A DNA stretch of 64,000 nt from Marthasterias glacialis (GCA_911728455.2 OU452227.1:15392110-15456109), one strand, 5' to 3'; shown: positions 29,701 through 41,640, counted from the stretch's first letter. Numbers and translations: made by a program. The notes: generated by a model from the sequence alone, not told the origin.

Positions 29701-32700
29701 TGTGGTCAGGGCAATTTCCTTGTGCACAGAGTGTATACATTGTACACACTTGCATGCTGTGCATTGAATTTAATGGAGGCCTTTACCGTCATTGGAAAAT
29801 TTAATTTTGAAACTGGTATCATGTTATGCCAACTATAAAGCTATGATCAGCGTTACTGGAAACCATTGCGAGATCAATGGAAGTATTTTTCACTGGTAGG
29901 ATAATTGGTTATGCTGCCGGTGGATCACAAAATAGACTCCAACCATGGAGACATCGGTACATTTTTCTTGATGCGTCCTTGTTTAATTTCAATTTTTTTT
30001 TACATTTTAAATTGGTCAAAGTCAGACATGTTTTGTAGGAATCCAAGTCTTGTTAATTTGTTTTCCCTTTTCTTTCTTTGTAATCTTTTTTTCCTTCTTG
30101 TTTTTAAGCCGAATAAAAAGTATACAGAACACAAACAGACCACTTTATTTTTTAGGGCCTTATGGCCAACAGGATATTTTGGGGTTGATTAGGCAGGAAA
30201 ATGTTAATGATCCTGGATATGACAAAGATTAATAATATTTTAAAAACACAAGGGAAACTGACTGGGTAAATTTTTAATTCAATTTTTAGGTGAACAAAGA
30301 CAAATTGACTGGAGCAGGATTTGAAACTATATCAACCCCCGGATTAACGTTCCGGCGCTCCATCAACTCAGCTATCCAGCCCTAAATGTTGGTGGTCTCC
30401 CTATTTTATCAATCTTTGTTCAGGGGTGCCAGTCAGAAGCCATTTTCTTTGTTCACACCAAAATTCAAAGATTAATACTTTTGACAGTGACTTAAAGTAA
30501 GATTGAAACACACCATAATTGAAACATACCATAGAAATCGTTACAAGAAAAGATCTGGGACACAAAGTTAACATTGTTTAAACTATAAAATAATTACAGA
30601 TTAAAATGAAGTCAACAGTGGCCTGTTCCTTATTTTTTATTTAGCAATACCGGAATTGTTTTTGTATAGGTTTTGTTTTTTCAGTGAATGATTAAATGTC
30701 TAATAACCATCCCAAACAAAGTCCAGAGGTTTTTGTATCAATATTTTGGACTTATTAAAAATTATTGTCATTTATGTTTGTGTGTTGTGAATTAATCCAA
30801 TACACTACCGTATCCATTAACTTACCTGGTCCTTCTATAGATGCTTGGATATCTGTGATATCCTCTTCACTGGGAAGGAGTTTAATACCTTCTGGAGGGT
30901 CAGAACAAAGGTCACCTACTTCTTTTGTGACCTGTCGAATGACCTGGGGTGAGAGATTTTCTACATTGGAACTCTAAAACATGGAAGAGACAAATACCAT
31001 TTAATGTATTACATGTGTTTGGCTTTACTAATTTGTATGATCCATGTATTTTTATGCGCAATTTCATTCCATTTATAAAAAAAAACTAAAAAATTATGAC
31101 AGTCCATGTGTCCAACAACTCAGTCCAACATATGAAAAAAAAAAGATATAAAATTCAGGTTTTTTTAGCTGAACTGTTTTAATTCAACAACGACTCATTT
31201 AATATAAGCAATTGAATAATACCCAATTCAACAATTAAAGGAATGCCTTTAGTTCGAGATTTAGGTTGCTGTTTTTTGGGGTCCACTGTACAGTTCTATG
31301 ACTTACTGCGGAATTCTGTGCTTACGCCCTGCTGCAGCCCATAGGAGAACGCACTTTACACAGGGCCCTACTCTGTGCTTAAGCGCAAAATTCTTTGGTA
31401 ACCAGCACCATGAAATTGGGCCCAGGTCATAGTGCTGTACAGCGCACATGCGCAACAGCAACCATCATGGCTCCAACGATGTTTGAGTGTGTCAGTATCA
31501 GCCCTGAGATTTTTCATAAAATTTCACCAAAAGGTGTGATCGCATCGCGAATCTAATGTGCTACCTACTACTATCATGCAATCACCGACTGATCAAAAAA
31601 TTGTAAGTCTCAATTTGACAGTTCATCTCACGTTTTTTGCACTATTTATGGGGCTATGTTTCAGCCAACCAAAATACAAAACAAGAGTGCCTTCCCTAAA
31701 AATTTTGTATTACTTTTTTCGGGGCTATTTATTGACCTTTAACTAGTCAGTAGGGGCTGGATGATGTGTATACACGCAAATGTTTCCACTGCCTGGAAAT
31801 GGAAGTGTGTAAAGACACCATTGTGTCAAATCGGAATAATGGAACAAAGGTCGCCCGGACATTCCACCGCTGAGTGTGCACAGACCACACACTCGCCGTC
31901 TAACGCTTTGTTTCACCAACACAAAAACCAAAAAAGGTCTTGAATATTTTGGCATTTTTTGGCTATTGAGAGGTGGTTTTTGTGTAATCCCCGATTTCAG
32001 ACCTTTGTGCTTCCTCCTAATCCTCTTAGAGGATTATGAGGCATTGAGAGGCTTCAACTATCATTTATTCATTGTATTTCGGCTACATGGAGGAAAGTCA
32101 GATGAGCCGGGAATCAAGCCATGGTTCCAGGTTTAGTACCACTCCTCCTAGAGTCTTATCCTATGCTTTAGGTAATGGCTATGCTTTGCAATTTAGTGTG
32201 CATGAATTGGACATTTTCTTGGTCGAAAAAACAACGAGAATTTTTGTCAAGTCAGGATTTCTTTATACCAGTGGTACCCTGAAAAAAAAAATGATTCTGG
32301 CAATTCCGACAAAAAAAAATCCCACCAAGGGGACGTGACAAAACAAATTAAATAAAATCCCTGGCTGCACCAACTGGTTAAAAAAGAAAATTCAAGTGAA
32401 TATTTTATCCCGTGTTCATGAACTCATGCCTACAGAAACCCAAATGGCATGTTCAGTGACAGTGGCAAGAAACGTTGTTTAGTCTTTTTTTTAGATCCGA
32501 AAATGGCTTTTTTATGATTTTGACACTATGCCTGCTTTGTTTTAGTTCAAAGTGCCTGTTCTTCTCCATCATGCACATGTAAACATGAAACTTTTTTTGC
32601 AATTCTGGACAGGTGAAGATATAATTTGAACTAAATTGAGGGACATAATGTGTCGGATACAGATTGTTTTCCCAAAAATCCATGTAATCTGAATACTGAA

Positions 32701-33122
32701 ATTGAAAACAAAAAAATATTTTTTAATAATTCTTGGATTTAGATTAAAAAATACAAAATGTTACACAAATCATTTAATATGCAATAACTGTGATGTGACG
32801 TGTGAACCCTAAAACATAAGCCCACCCAGTGTATTGTTGTATTTTAGTTTTTGATAATTATCAAAAGGACCATCCTTTCCGTTTTGAAATTGTCGAAGAG
32901 GCAAATATTTAAAAAAAAAATGGTAGTCTGGTTACTGTTCACACGTAAACCTCGACTTAAAAACGGTTGGACACCAGACTGTATCTCGACCCCGATTTCG
33001 TCCATCGGTTTTCAAAAAGACAAACTAATTTATTTCATAAAAAGTATTGCACTGATTATCTATAAGTGTTAGAATACAGACAAAACACTTCTACACTCTA
33101 TACTTACTCCCGACAATGCCAT
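26456..33122 (-). CDS. UBE2S: Ubiquitin-conjugating enzyme E2 S, four coding exons
   Basis: Exons (transcript order) 33122-33108, 30973-30826, 29061-28871 and 26743-26456 join in phase to 213 residues (human UBE2S has 222). The UBC fold spans about 6-160, with the HPN motif at 89-91 and the catalytic Cys at 99 in [13 protein letters not shown]. The C-terminal extension is lysine-rich with AKKHAGDKK and ends KKRTLKRL, matching the basic tail that docks on the APC/C. UBE2S extends K11-linked ubiquitin chains on APC/C substrates during mitotic exit. All introns are GT...AG. The N-terminus reads MALSGSSNVENL where human has MNSNVENL. No break was seen. Confidence 0.96.
27636..28222. mobile_element. 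TTAA-flanked element, TTAAAGGCACT...AGTGCCTTTAA
   Basis: The ends TTAAAGGCACT and AGTGCCTTTAA are inverted. TTAA at both ends fits the piggyBac target site. Inside, read in reverse, is GACGGATTGAGCCAGAG followed by TTTTCACAGGTTTG, which I recall from abundant sea star repeats (unverified). It lies in UBE2S intron 3 and carries a nested insertion at 27650-27861. Confidence 0.6.
27650..27861. mobile_element. Nested inverted-repeat element, AGCAGCGGCGTAGCC
   Basis: AGCAGCGGCGTAGCCAGGAT at the left is mirrored by GGCTATGCCGCTGCTAT at the right. The interior is dominated by poly-G runs near 27682, 27725 and 27783. It is inserted close to the left end of the TTAA element. Confidence 0.6.
28871..29061 (-). 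CDS. UBE2S: UBE2S, exon 3 (catalytic core)
   Basis: The acceptor is TTCAG|CG and the donor CTTCTT|GTGAGT. It encodes [18 protein letters not shown], the FHPNV motif and [12 protein letters not shown] with the active-site Cys. The residue before GTPYAGG is Ala instead of the human Glu. Confidence 0.97.
29344..29455 (+). mobile_element. End fragment of the TTAA/CCAGTT element family
   Basis: TTAACCAGTTAGCGCGGG followed by ACAGGCAAATGTTTCCCTG matches one end of the family whose clearest copy is 46976-47585. The rest is missing. It lies in UBE2S intron 2. Confidence 0.6.
30243..30415 (-). mobile_element. tRNA-derived SINE (copy 2, most complete)
   Basis: In reverse it reads leader GGGAGACCACCAACATTTAG, a tRNA-like head with A-box-like and B-box-like segments and a GTTAATCCGG anticodon arm, then a tail of TTTGTTCACCT, an AATTGAATTAAAAA block and TTACCCAGTCAGTTTCCC. 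The same tail occurs at 54985-55078 and, in part, at 63112-63150. It lies in UBE2S intron 2. Confidence 0.8.
30826..30973 (-). CDS. UBE2S: UBE2S, exon 2 (start of UBC fold)
   Basis: The acceptor is TTTTAG|AGT and the donor GGACCAG|GTAAGT. It encodes [20 protein letters not shown], then [20 protein letters not shown], the first helix and strands of the UBC fold with the UBE2S-type PPEGIK segment. Confidence 0.96.
31739..32381 (+). mobile_element. TTAA-flanked element, CCAGTTG family (reverse orientation)
   Basis: Bounded by TTAA at 31739 and 32378. It contains the family blocks GTGTATACACGCAAATGTTT, GGTCGCCCGGACATTCC, AATCCCCGATTTCAGACC, AATCCTCTTAGAGGATTA and CAACTGGTTAA. It has no transposase. 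It lies in UBE2S intron 1. Confidence 0.78.
33108..33122 (-). CDS. UBE2S: UBE2S, exon 1 (start codon, MALSG)
   Basis: A five-codon coding exon ends GGGA|GTAAGT and joins exon 2 in phase 0. It is the nearest upstream ATG with a consensus donor giving a UBE2S-like N-terminus. The short divergent start makes this the least certain exon. Confidence 0.72.
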
Positions 33123-33471
33123 TTGGACGTTACGTCAAAGATCGGTCAAGGGAAAATTTATGAAAATAGTTCTTGTACAGACTGAGTTCATGTAAACCTT
33201 CACACAGTATACATGTTTGTACCGTTGAGTTAAGTACATGTACATGTATACAATACGCGATTTGAACGTCAGACGTTATCGCAAACTCGGAGTGTCATTG
33301 GGTCAATGATGTCAGAGGTTGGAATATAAATTATCCAATCACTGATCACGTACAGATATACAGACAGGCCGGGAGTAAGAAATGTCATCTGTCTGCGACA
33401 CGGGATTTTCATTTTCTTGTCAGCTGGAAGAAGTGTTTTGGACTGTCCAGTCGGGGAGGGTGACGCTGGGT

Positions 33472-33533
33472 ATGGTGGCGGTGGTGGATGGTGGTGGTGG
33501 TGGTGGTGGTGGGGGGGGGGGGGGGGGGGGGGC
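33472..33533 (+). repeat. (GGT)n plus poly-G tract
   Basis: GGT/GTG units run directly into about 22 consecutive G. G-quadruplex formation is plausible for the G strand. Confidence 0.95.
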
Positions 33534-34284
33534 TATATAAGTATATCTCCCGATGCGGACAATGAAACATAAACCATTTTTGCATTCGGCCTCATGCCTA
33601 GGATCAGAGGCCTTTGTCACAAATTAATGTGTGCACGAACTTCGTAGCTCCATACACAAACCATGGAGGTAGAAGTAAAAGCATGACATTAGGATAATTA
33701 TACTTTGCTGGGTGCCAATGCATAATTGTTGTGAAATGATTCTCGCTTGAATTGATTGTCCGTTTTTGGACGAGGTAGGCCTGCCCTTTGATATGTGATC
33801 CCTCGTGACTTGAAATAAATGGTCTTCAGCCAGGTGATCAATATTGAAACACATTTTGACCATGCAACGTGTGACTGTTTTTTTTCGGCGGCGAAGCTTT
33901 TTGTTTTAAGCGGCGCCTTTTTTTTTTAGTGGCAACTAGCTGATTTACTTCTCCCTACACACGAACAACCCGGAAAACAATATACCAGTTGGATTTTTAA
34001 AAAAAAAGTCGCCGCCTAAAATAAAAAAGTCGCCGCGTGAAGGAAAAAATCACTTCGTAGGTGTCCATTATAATAACATCATATTTTATAGACATACCAC
34101 AAACATCTTGTAATAAAACATGAGTTAATAGCAATTGATGATGAACTTTTTGCTTGAGAACGCGGCGACTAGGTCTGACATTACACTTTGCTTAACAATT
34201 AGGATTGATTTGCATTTCAGATCACTCTTGACTCTTTGTGAATCAAGTCTGAGGCACTAGTGTATCATTTATAGGCCCCATATG
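33534..34284. other. Intergenic, mostly unremarkable
   Basis: No gene seen. Near 33884-34045, AAAAAAAGTCGCCGC-type blocks and their complement CGGCGGCGAAGC occur on opposite strands, suggesting a small degraded inverted-repeat element. Confidence 0.35.
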
Positions 34285-34760
34285 CCGCTTTTTACTGTGA
34301 CACGTCCATGCTCGTATAGTGCACCATAACATGCAGTGCTGGTTCAAAAGTATAAACAACAGCCTCCCTAAAAGACCAAAGATTATAGAGCGCCGTAGGC
34401 GCAAGATGGGGAACTGGGCCTTTATCTACTGTTGGACAGTGAAATACGCTTTGGCGCCATTTTGGCAAGTGAATGCATGTGTTTCCCATCGAGCAGCTTG
34501 TTCATGGGGTGGGCAGTTAACACCACCGCAACATGAACTAACTATGGCTGTCGCACGCGCGCGTCGACGTACACGCATTATGAATCACATAGATATAGAA
34601 TATAAAGTCTTTATATTCTATATCTATAATTTATACATAATAATGCGCGCTGAAGCGCGTGTGGAGTCACGCGCGCTTGACCTTTCCCATGAAATATGTA
34701 AATTGCACAAATTGCACAAATTGCACATCACGCGTGCGCACTAACACTACTGGCGGGCAA
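34285..34760. repeat. Dispersed repeat, GACGCACAAACGCGT-related, with AT palindrome
   Basis: The right part (TTGCACATCACGCGTGCGCA, then CACTACTGGCGGGCAAAAGG) resembles 17955-18110. The centre at 34589-34627 is a perfect palindrome: ATAGATATAGAATATAAAG, one T, then its complement. The remainder is diverged. Confidence 0.55.
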
Positions 34761-34969
34761 AAGGAACATCGCGCCTTTTGAGTTTCTGTGTGCCTCAAAC
34801 TTTAATGTTCGGTCAGAAAAGTTTTGATCGAAGTTGGCCCAAAGCTGACAATCAATGTGGTATACCATAAGCCGGAATCCACGGGAGTCTAGAATTCTTC
34901 CAGTTATACTTGACACAAAATGCAAGTTTAGTTTTGATGGAACGCTCGAAACACCTCTTGTTTATTTTT

Positions 34970-35305
34970 TTGTTCGTTGGGTTGTTTGTTTGCTCATTTG
35001 CTTGTTTGCTTGTTTGTTAGTGTTTGTTTGTTTGTTTGTTTTGGTTGTTTGATTGATTGGTTGTTTGATTATTTGTTTGTTTTGGTTGTTGGGTTGTTTG
35101 ATTGTTTGTTTGTTTTGACTGTTTGATTGCATGGTTGTTTGATTGTTTGATTGTTTGTTTGTTTGTTTGTTTGTTTGTTTGTTTGTTTATTTATTTATTT
35201 ATTTATTTATTTATTTTTTTTGGGGGGGGATTTGTATCAAACCATTCATTGTGCATTTTCGGTCTCATTTTTTAAAAATTTATTTATTTATTTTTTTTTT
35301 TTTTT
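34970..35305 (+). repeat. (GTTT)n and (ATTT)n microsatellites
   Basis: Long runs of GTTT, interrupted by GATT units, pass into ATTT and poly-T with short G runs near 35221 and 35308. Leu-Phe-Val-Cys-type frames here are artefacts. Confidence 0.95.
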
Positions 35306-35984
35306 GGGGGGCAAGGGTTTTGAGGTTGGCCAATCGGCCATTATGAACAATAAATTAACCACAAGAAATCGCAAAGTTCGGTAGGCTATAGGGCCTACTT
35401 TCAGTCAGAATGTGATGTGGGCCCCTTATCGATAGCTCGCGTTATAGGCCTAATGCAAACATCTTAATAACTGCAAAATACAATTAGGCAAAAAAAAAAA
35501 ATAATAATACATAAAATAAAACAATAAAAATAAAACATAACTTTTTTATCAGTCTTGGCCTTTATTTATGGGACTGGTGCTCTCCGACCCCGTTTACAAC
35601 AGGCTTCTGGCAGCATAGGCGTACGTATGGGGACTCTTTGGTATAAGGGGTTGATTTGCCCGAAATTTTACTCAGATAAAAACAGAAGTACCAATTTCTA
35701 ATAAAAAGTCCCTTCCTTCTTCTTCTTTTTCTTGACCGAGTACCCCCACTGTTTTGCCCGAATTTCGGGGGAGGGAACAACTGCCCCTCTTGCCGCCCCC
35801 CCTCCCCCGCTCCTATGTCTGGCAGGTTGCCTGATAAATAGCCTAGCCCTGATTCTTATCAGATACTGGACGAACCAATAGGACCTACCAACTGTAACTA
35901 GTATTTTGTGTGAAATTTGAAATCGGATCTCGTCAAGCTTCATTTCAAATTTACCGGGGTATAATACACACAAACACTCGCATT

Positions 35985-36316
35985 GCAAAAACCTCAATGC
36001 AATGACATCATCGACTGTGACATCCGGGAACTTGACATGGCGGCGATGTAGGAAGTGCACTGTCTCGTCTGCAACTTTAAGAAATCATCTGCATGTGGGA
36101 ACGGCAAAGAGGTACGTGGGTTACACTCAATAAGTGGATTTGAGTATTTATAAAGGATTTTATTGTGGAAGTAAGGAATATGTATTTGGTGTCACCAACT
36201 GTGTACTATCCGCCCGACATTGGACTGTCTGTCTAGTGTCTGGAAGTTGGATTGGTTGGGTTGGAGGTGTCCGGCCGTGTGAATGAAGAAGGGCTGGGCT
36301 TGACTTCTGAGTCAGG
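35985..36316 (+). other. Possible untranslated first exon(s) of an unknown gene
   Basis: A GC-richer stretch with GACATGGCGGCGATGTAG (a tiny upstream frame) ends at AAAGAG|GTACGTG near 36111. A second candidate ends at GAGTCAG|GTAAAC near 36316. These could be 5' untranslated exons leading to the ATG at 38253. This is speculative. Confidence 0.2.
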
Positions 36317-36539
36317 TAAACACCTAAAATAAAAAATAGGAAGCATTAATACAAATAACAGCAACGCAGAGAAAGGAAAACAATCGACACGCACAATCTT
36401 TTGGGTGAGATGCTGTATCCGACCGCCACTTTTTCAATTGTTAGGGCAAATTACAATATCTGTTTTTGTTAAATTAGAATAAGATGCACTTTTTTGTCAC
36501 AACATAATGACCAACGTAATGTTACACCATTTTTATGAT

Positions 36540-37690
36540 TGAAGTTTAGTGATGGGCAAACTGAAAAAGTTGAGGTTGACTTTTTTCACATTTTGTGTGA
36601 CATTTTGTGCTATAGTCTACTTCTCTACTGCTGGTACTGGGACTCACTCGTAAAGACAATATTAGTCATACACAATTTGCACTGTTTTGGATGGATGTCC
36701 AACTCCAATCATTCATGGAAACTTAGGGTCCAACCAAGGGTCCAACCATAATAAACCTTTAATAAACAAACCACACTGGTTGGCATGGACAGCCAAATGT
36801 TACCAAAACTCTCAATCTTGTTGACAGACGTGACCAAATTCAACATTTTTGCAAAATTTCTATTTAAAGAAAATGCATCCCATTTGGTTGGTTTGTTTCC
36901 AACAAATTCAGCAATATTTTTTAATGTTTGTGTAACATTTTTACAAACTGTGATTATCTGTTTTTGCTTTGCGTTGATGGCTCCCCATTGTTTCTCCATC
37001 CTTGTTTGGTAACAATTTTGGCTGTGATGTGGCAAAAGAAAGGTCTATAGTCATAGAGCAAGGGTCCAACTAGTTGAACTCAAGTGAACTTGTTTAGTAA
37101 AATTACGGATTTACAATGAAAATTGGTGCTCTTAAAGGAGTGATCACCACCCAGAAGACCCATAGGATGCCTTGGTTTGGTTGATTTAGTGAAAATAATG
37201 ATAAGATCATATATAAGACCATCGATTAAATTAGGCTTTTCAATACTATCCATTCTACATTTGTATTACCATGCCATAGCATTATTCCTTTTCGTTTCTG
37301 CAGGTTGGAGGGAGGTTTGTAATTTTGTAAGTTTTATTTTCCCCCCTCTCCAATGAGTCAGTACAATACACCAACCACTATGCCTGCACTTTACCATGTA
37401 TATAGTGCCCGTGTACTCCTAGAACTATGAGGTTTGTTCCGCTATCGTCTCCACGACCCTCATAGAGTGACATGTACAAAATCCTATTCAAAACTTTCTG
37501 CCCTTCACGTTTACATGGCTACAGTTCTTTTTTGAAATCAGATCTCGCCAAAACTAGGCTCTATGTGTTCTTTCAACTCTGATCGAGCGTTGCACTGGTC
37601 CAGAAAATCCACTCCGCAAACTAAAAGTTGTTAAAAAGTGATAAATTCTCACCGCAATTCAGATCCCATTCAAACAGTATTGCAACAAAT
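36540..37690. other. Intergenic, nothing recognised
   Basis: No convincing coding frame. A small duplication (AGGGTCCAACCAAGGGTCCA) lies near 36725. Confidence 0.35.
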
Positions 37691-37707
37691 ATGGCGACCG
37701 GAGTTGC

Positions 37708-37853
37708 AAAATTAACTGGTATGCTGCTATGCGGTGCGCTGGTCCTATGGGCTGGTTCCGCGTACCAGTTAATTTAAAAATTTGTAAAATTAACTGGTAC
37801 ACGGAACCAGCCCATAGGACCAGCGCACCGCATAGCAGCATACCAGTTAATTT
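37708..37853. repeat. 146-bp nearly perfect hairpin
   Basis: Arms of about 67 bases (37708-37775 and 37786-37853) are reverse complements with one difference, which would be a G-U pair in RNA. The loop is about 10 bases. Each arm itself starts AAATTAACTGGTA and ends TACCAGTTAATTT, so it looks like two head-to-head copies of a tiny inverted-repeat element. Outer flanks GTTGCA and TGCAAC continue the symmetry. Confidence 0.93.
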
Positions 37854-38252
37854 GCATATGCAACAGCAACCACTTGGGTACGTGTATGTGCACGTACGTG
37901 TGTCGTGTCGGGCCACCGCGGCAGCCAAGCATGATTGTACATTGTGTATTTGTACATGTACATGTACAAATATCTGTACATACATGTGCATATGTACATG
38001 TATACGGTATCGTACATGTAGGCCTTCTTTTCTACCTAGTATCTACTCAGTGTACATACCATGAAATACATGTTCGCTTACTACATGAAGTCTAGCCCTA
38101 AAGAAGGACAATTGTTCGAAAATTTTGCTACCTACCATCCGTATACATGTTGTGTACCCAGGAAATTTCAACCAGTAGTTTTCCTTCCAAATAATGTACT
38201 TCTGTAGTTCTAATAAGAACTCAGATACACGTAGTGATAAACAAGCGAGAAG

Positions 38253-38341
38253 ATGAGTCAAACCGGGGAGCGGGTAGTGGTGGTCAGTGGGGGAGAGCAA
38301 GTGACACTTCCCCCTCCTCCCCCAGTTCTAACAACAGTCAC
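38253..38341 (+). CDS. Possible first coding exon, gene not recognised
   Basis: From ATG 38253 the frame reads MSQTGERVVVVSGGEQ, a proline run (LPPPPPVL) and TTVTDALVQ, then turns into low-complexity sequence. The composition looks more protein-like than its surroundings. No clean GT donor follows GTTCAG. Candidate donors exist inside the frame. No family recognised and no downstream exon assigned. Confidence 0.25.
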
Positions 38342-39469
38342 CGATGCTTTAGTTCAGTTTCGTTTTAAATTGTTTTCTTGCATGTTCCCACATCTGGGGG
38401 TGTTTGGGTGTTTGTTTGTTTGGCTTCTTAAACTTTAGGCTGGGTATACTTTGTTTAGAAAAAAACATAACCGAAGTTGGGGAAATCTAACATCAAAATT
38501 AGTTCGCGCCATTGCTCTGTTTTGCGGGTCTGGTGCATAAAACAAGAGAGCTCTGCTATGATATGCACACATGCCTGCAACGGTATGCAACACACCCTCC
38601 TGTTCAATCCCATACACATTAAAACATTACATACTACTAATAAAGTAAAACAAAACACATGAACCGTATCAAATCCTTCCGGACTGTGCGCTCGCTGGAA
38701 AACTTTATACTATTATAATGAATAAGTCATTCACAATTAGCCACACCTACTTCCATGATGTTGACTTAAATGATGATAATTTCAACCCTGCGCCTTGTGA
38801 TACAGCGCTTACCTCTTGGACTGGGCCCTTGCATATGAATTGGGAAATCAGTCCCTTCCCTGATTGGTTGGGTTTTCTTCCCAGATCTGCAACTGAGATG
38901 TTTTCAACATCGCCTCTTCATGGGTACATGTATCCTTAAGCCTACAGGTTACAGTGTAAGACACTTTTGAGGATAGTTTGGTTTCATTTGATACAAGAAA
39001 GATACATGTATCCATAATGATAATAACAAAAGTTCAATGTTAAAAAGATCCAGTGGCCACACATGAGTAAACAATACCAAGATAACTGGGTACTAAAAAT
39101 ATGCAAAATATTTGGATGACATGACTAGTGAATGTGCATGAGCTTGCATTCCACTGTAATTGTTTATCCACAATATGCAGACTGCATGTGACCAACCAAT
39201 GTGACCTCATGGGAAAGTAGTAACTCGTACTGAATGATACACTGATAATTAGTGAATTCTTAGACATGCCTCTTGTCTCATTCCTTCCATTGGCCAACAG
39301 TACACACGTGTACCTTGTACCTACATGTAGTGTATGCAATGCCCTTGCACACACTACAAGAAAGCCTGGCACCCGTCAACGTGTAGTTTTATTTCCATAC
39401 AATCTTTGGGGTATTTTTGATTGGTAATTGGTCATTTATGGAAAAACAAAAATAAAATAGTACTCTGGC

Positions 39470-39670
39470 TTACGGCCAAGGTTCATGTTGAATGCATCTC
39501 ATATTTTCAAGAAATCCTCTGTGGTTTCTATGAGAACATTTTGTTTTCTTTCCTTTTTGTTTTGTCAGGGTTTCATTGTTCTCATATACAAATTATTCCG
39601 GCAATTCCGAAAAAATAATCCTGCGCAGAGGCACAGTAATGGTTTGCTTAATCCTGAAGTCAACTGGTTA
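39470..39670 (-). mobile_element. Fragment of the TTAA/CCAGTTG element family
   Basis: ATTATTCCGGCAATTCCGA and AAGTCAACTGGTTA match one end of the family at 46976-47585. The remainder is degraded. Confidence 0.55.
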
Positions 39671-39904
39671 CATCATAAATACAAAAATCGGTCACACTTA
39701 AAATGATTTCCTTTTTCAATAACAATAATTTGTTTTCATTATGATTTTATTTATTTATTGTATTGTAAACTTCATTGAAATGAAATATTTTGACAGTTTG
39801 ACAGTTTTCCAGTAAACCACACAAGCTTTACTGCTTTTCAGGTAAAAACTGACCCTCAAACTCATTTGTACATTATATGTTCAGGTACATGTATACATGT
39901 ACCT

Positions 39905-41115
39905 GCAGGCCTCGACCTTAACAGCGGCCACCAGCGGCCATTGCCGCGATGCCCCAGCAAATTGCCGTGATGCCCCTTGAAAAAATACGTACCTTACGGC
40001 CACTTGGCCGTCATGCCCTTTTCCGTATAAGTAGAGTACGCTTTCGCACACTACTACTACTAGTTTTCTTAATGCTTGCCATCATGTGTCGCGCCATGCA
40101 TTTACTACTACTGTACCGAAGTGGAGGCAACCACATCAAACGTAGTTGAGTTGTTTACTACTGAAACACGGCACCAGACTACTCTCATGTATAAACTGGC
40201 TACAAGTCCCTACACTAAATTACACATGTTCGCACTGATTCTATCTGTCTATTGAGTGGATGGGGGGCCGGGAGGCGAGCGGCCGGGGCGGGATCCAGTC
40301 TATGTTTTTCCCTCGCTATCTCGCTGGTCTCGCTGTGTCCAAGGTTTGTTGTGTTGGATAAAAGTTTGTGACATTGCGACTTTCTTTTTCATTGCCAAAA
40401 GTTATGTACACGTTGTGTACACTGCGCCCTAATTTTATACTACATCAACTTAACCGTAACGATTAATCAGCATGCCATCCCATAAAAGGCTTTAAAAAAA
40501 CGGGAAGCTAAAAGGGTTGGAGCGGCAGCAAAGTGCCACGTTTAGACGCGTTTTTGGGGTGAGTTTGTTTACAAATTACAGTCTAGGCAATCAATAAACG
40601 TCAGCATCGTCGGCATGCACGTTCCATCCATATACTGTCAGACTGTATTAACGTTACTACTAGGTAGTAGTAGTACTAGTAGGCCAATTATTTGCCGGGG
40701 GGATTCGTTCTCAATTTTCATAATTATATTTATTTTTAAGAATATTGTTTTTCAAGAATTTTATATTCCACAAGGTTTAATTTTCCGATCAGCGGATTTT
40801 GTTGAGCCTCGGGGTTGGGGTGGGGTGGGTGGGGTTCGTTTACAGGAAACCACATTCAAACCTTGTGTTAGTGCATGTGCCTGCACACACTGAGTAGTAT
40901 AATGTAAACTATGATTTAGGGGGGGTTGAAAATGGGTAAGTTACTGGGGCAACTTGCAATGCAAGAAGTGCTGCAAAATAACTGTAAATAATTCATCAAC
41001 AAATAAAAGTTTAAAATGGCCTTGGTGCCCTTTCAGTTGGCCTTGGTGCCCCTTTCTTTTTTGGAGCCTTTGAGGCCAAGTGGCCTTGACCCTCCAAAGC
41101 TTAAGGTAGAGGCCT
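39905..41115. mobile_element. About 1.2-kb element with GCAGGCCTCGACCTTAA ends
   Basis: CAGGCCTCGACCTTAA at the left is mirrored by TTAAGGTAGAGGCCTG at the right. Inside each end, GC-rich blocks recur (GCCGTGATGCCCC on the left, GGCCTTGGTGCCC on the right). There is no transposase frame. Confidence 0.55.
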
Positions 41116-41529
41116 GTACCTGTACATTCAATTTAGCTTAATGAAAGTGAGAATACAAAACAAACCATTATTTGCTGTTTTAACAAAAAAATGGATCACC
41201 ATACATAAATTTGTCATGTCATTTTTACTGGATGTGTCATGTTTACTGAAAGTGAAAACTAGAATTGAAAGTGAAGTACATGTAAATGTACCGTACACAG
41301 TACCTGTAGAACGCTTATATACTGGAAGAACGAACATTTGGCTATAACGAACACAACCTTAGGCTCCCGATTTTTGTGGACAAAACATAGCGTACATCAA
41401 GCCGACGATGACGTGCAATCAACGGAGTAGAAGAATGTCTAACAAACAAAAATATCATTTTGTGTTGAATGACAGACAAGCGTTATTTCCCCATTGAATG
41501 GAAGGGAAAGCCAACTTTTATCTAAGGTT

Positions 41530-41640
41530 TTGAAACTCTTTTACCAGTTGCTGCTGGGATTCTTTTTTTTTTTGTGTGGACCCATCCCCCTCCCGGGTTT
41601 CTTTTGGCGGAATTGCCGAAATCTTTTTTCTTCATATTAT
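41530..41640 (+). mobile_element. End fragment of the TTAA/CCAGTTG element family
   Basis: ACCAGTTGCTGCTGGGATTC followed by CGGAATTGCCGAAATC matches the start of 46976-47585. Confidence 0.6.

Noticed and set aside
35698..36060. 120-codon minus-strand frame
   Set aside because: It starts with GTG, ends in a lysine run from a poly-A/T tract and shows no domain.
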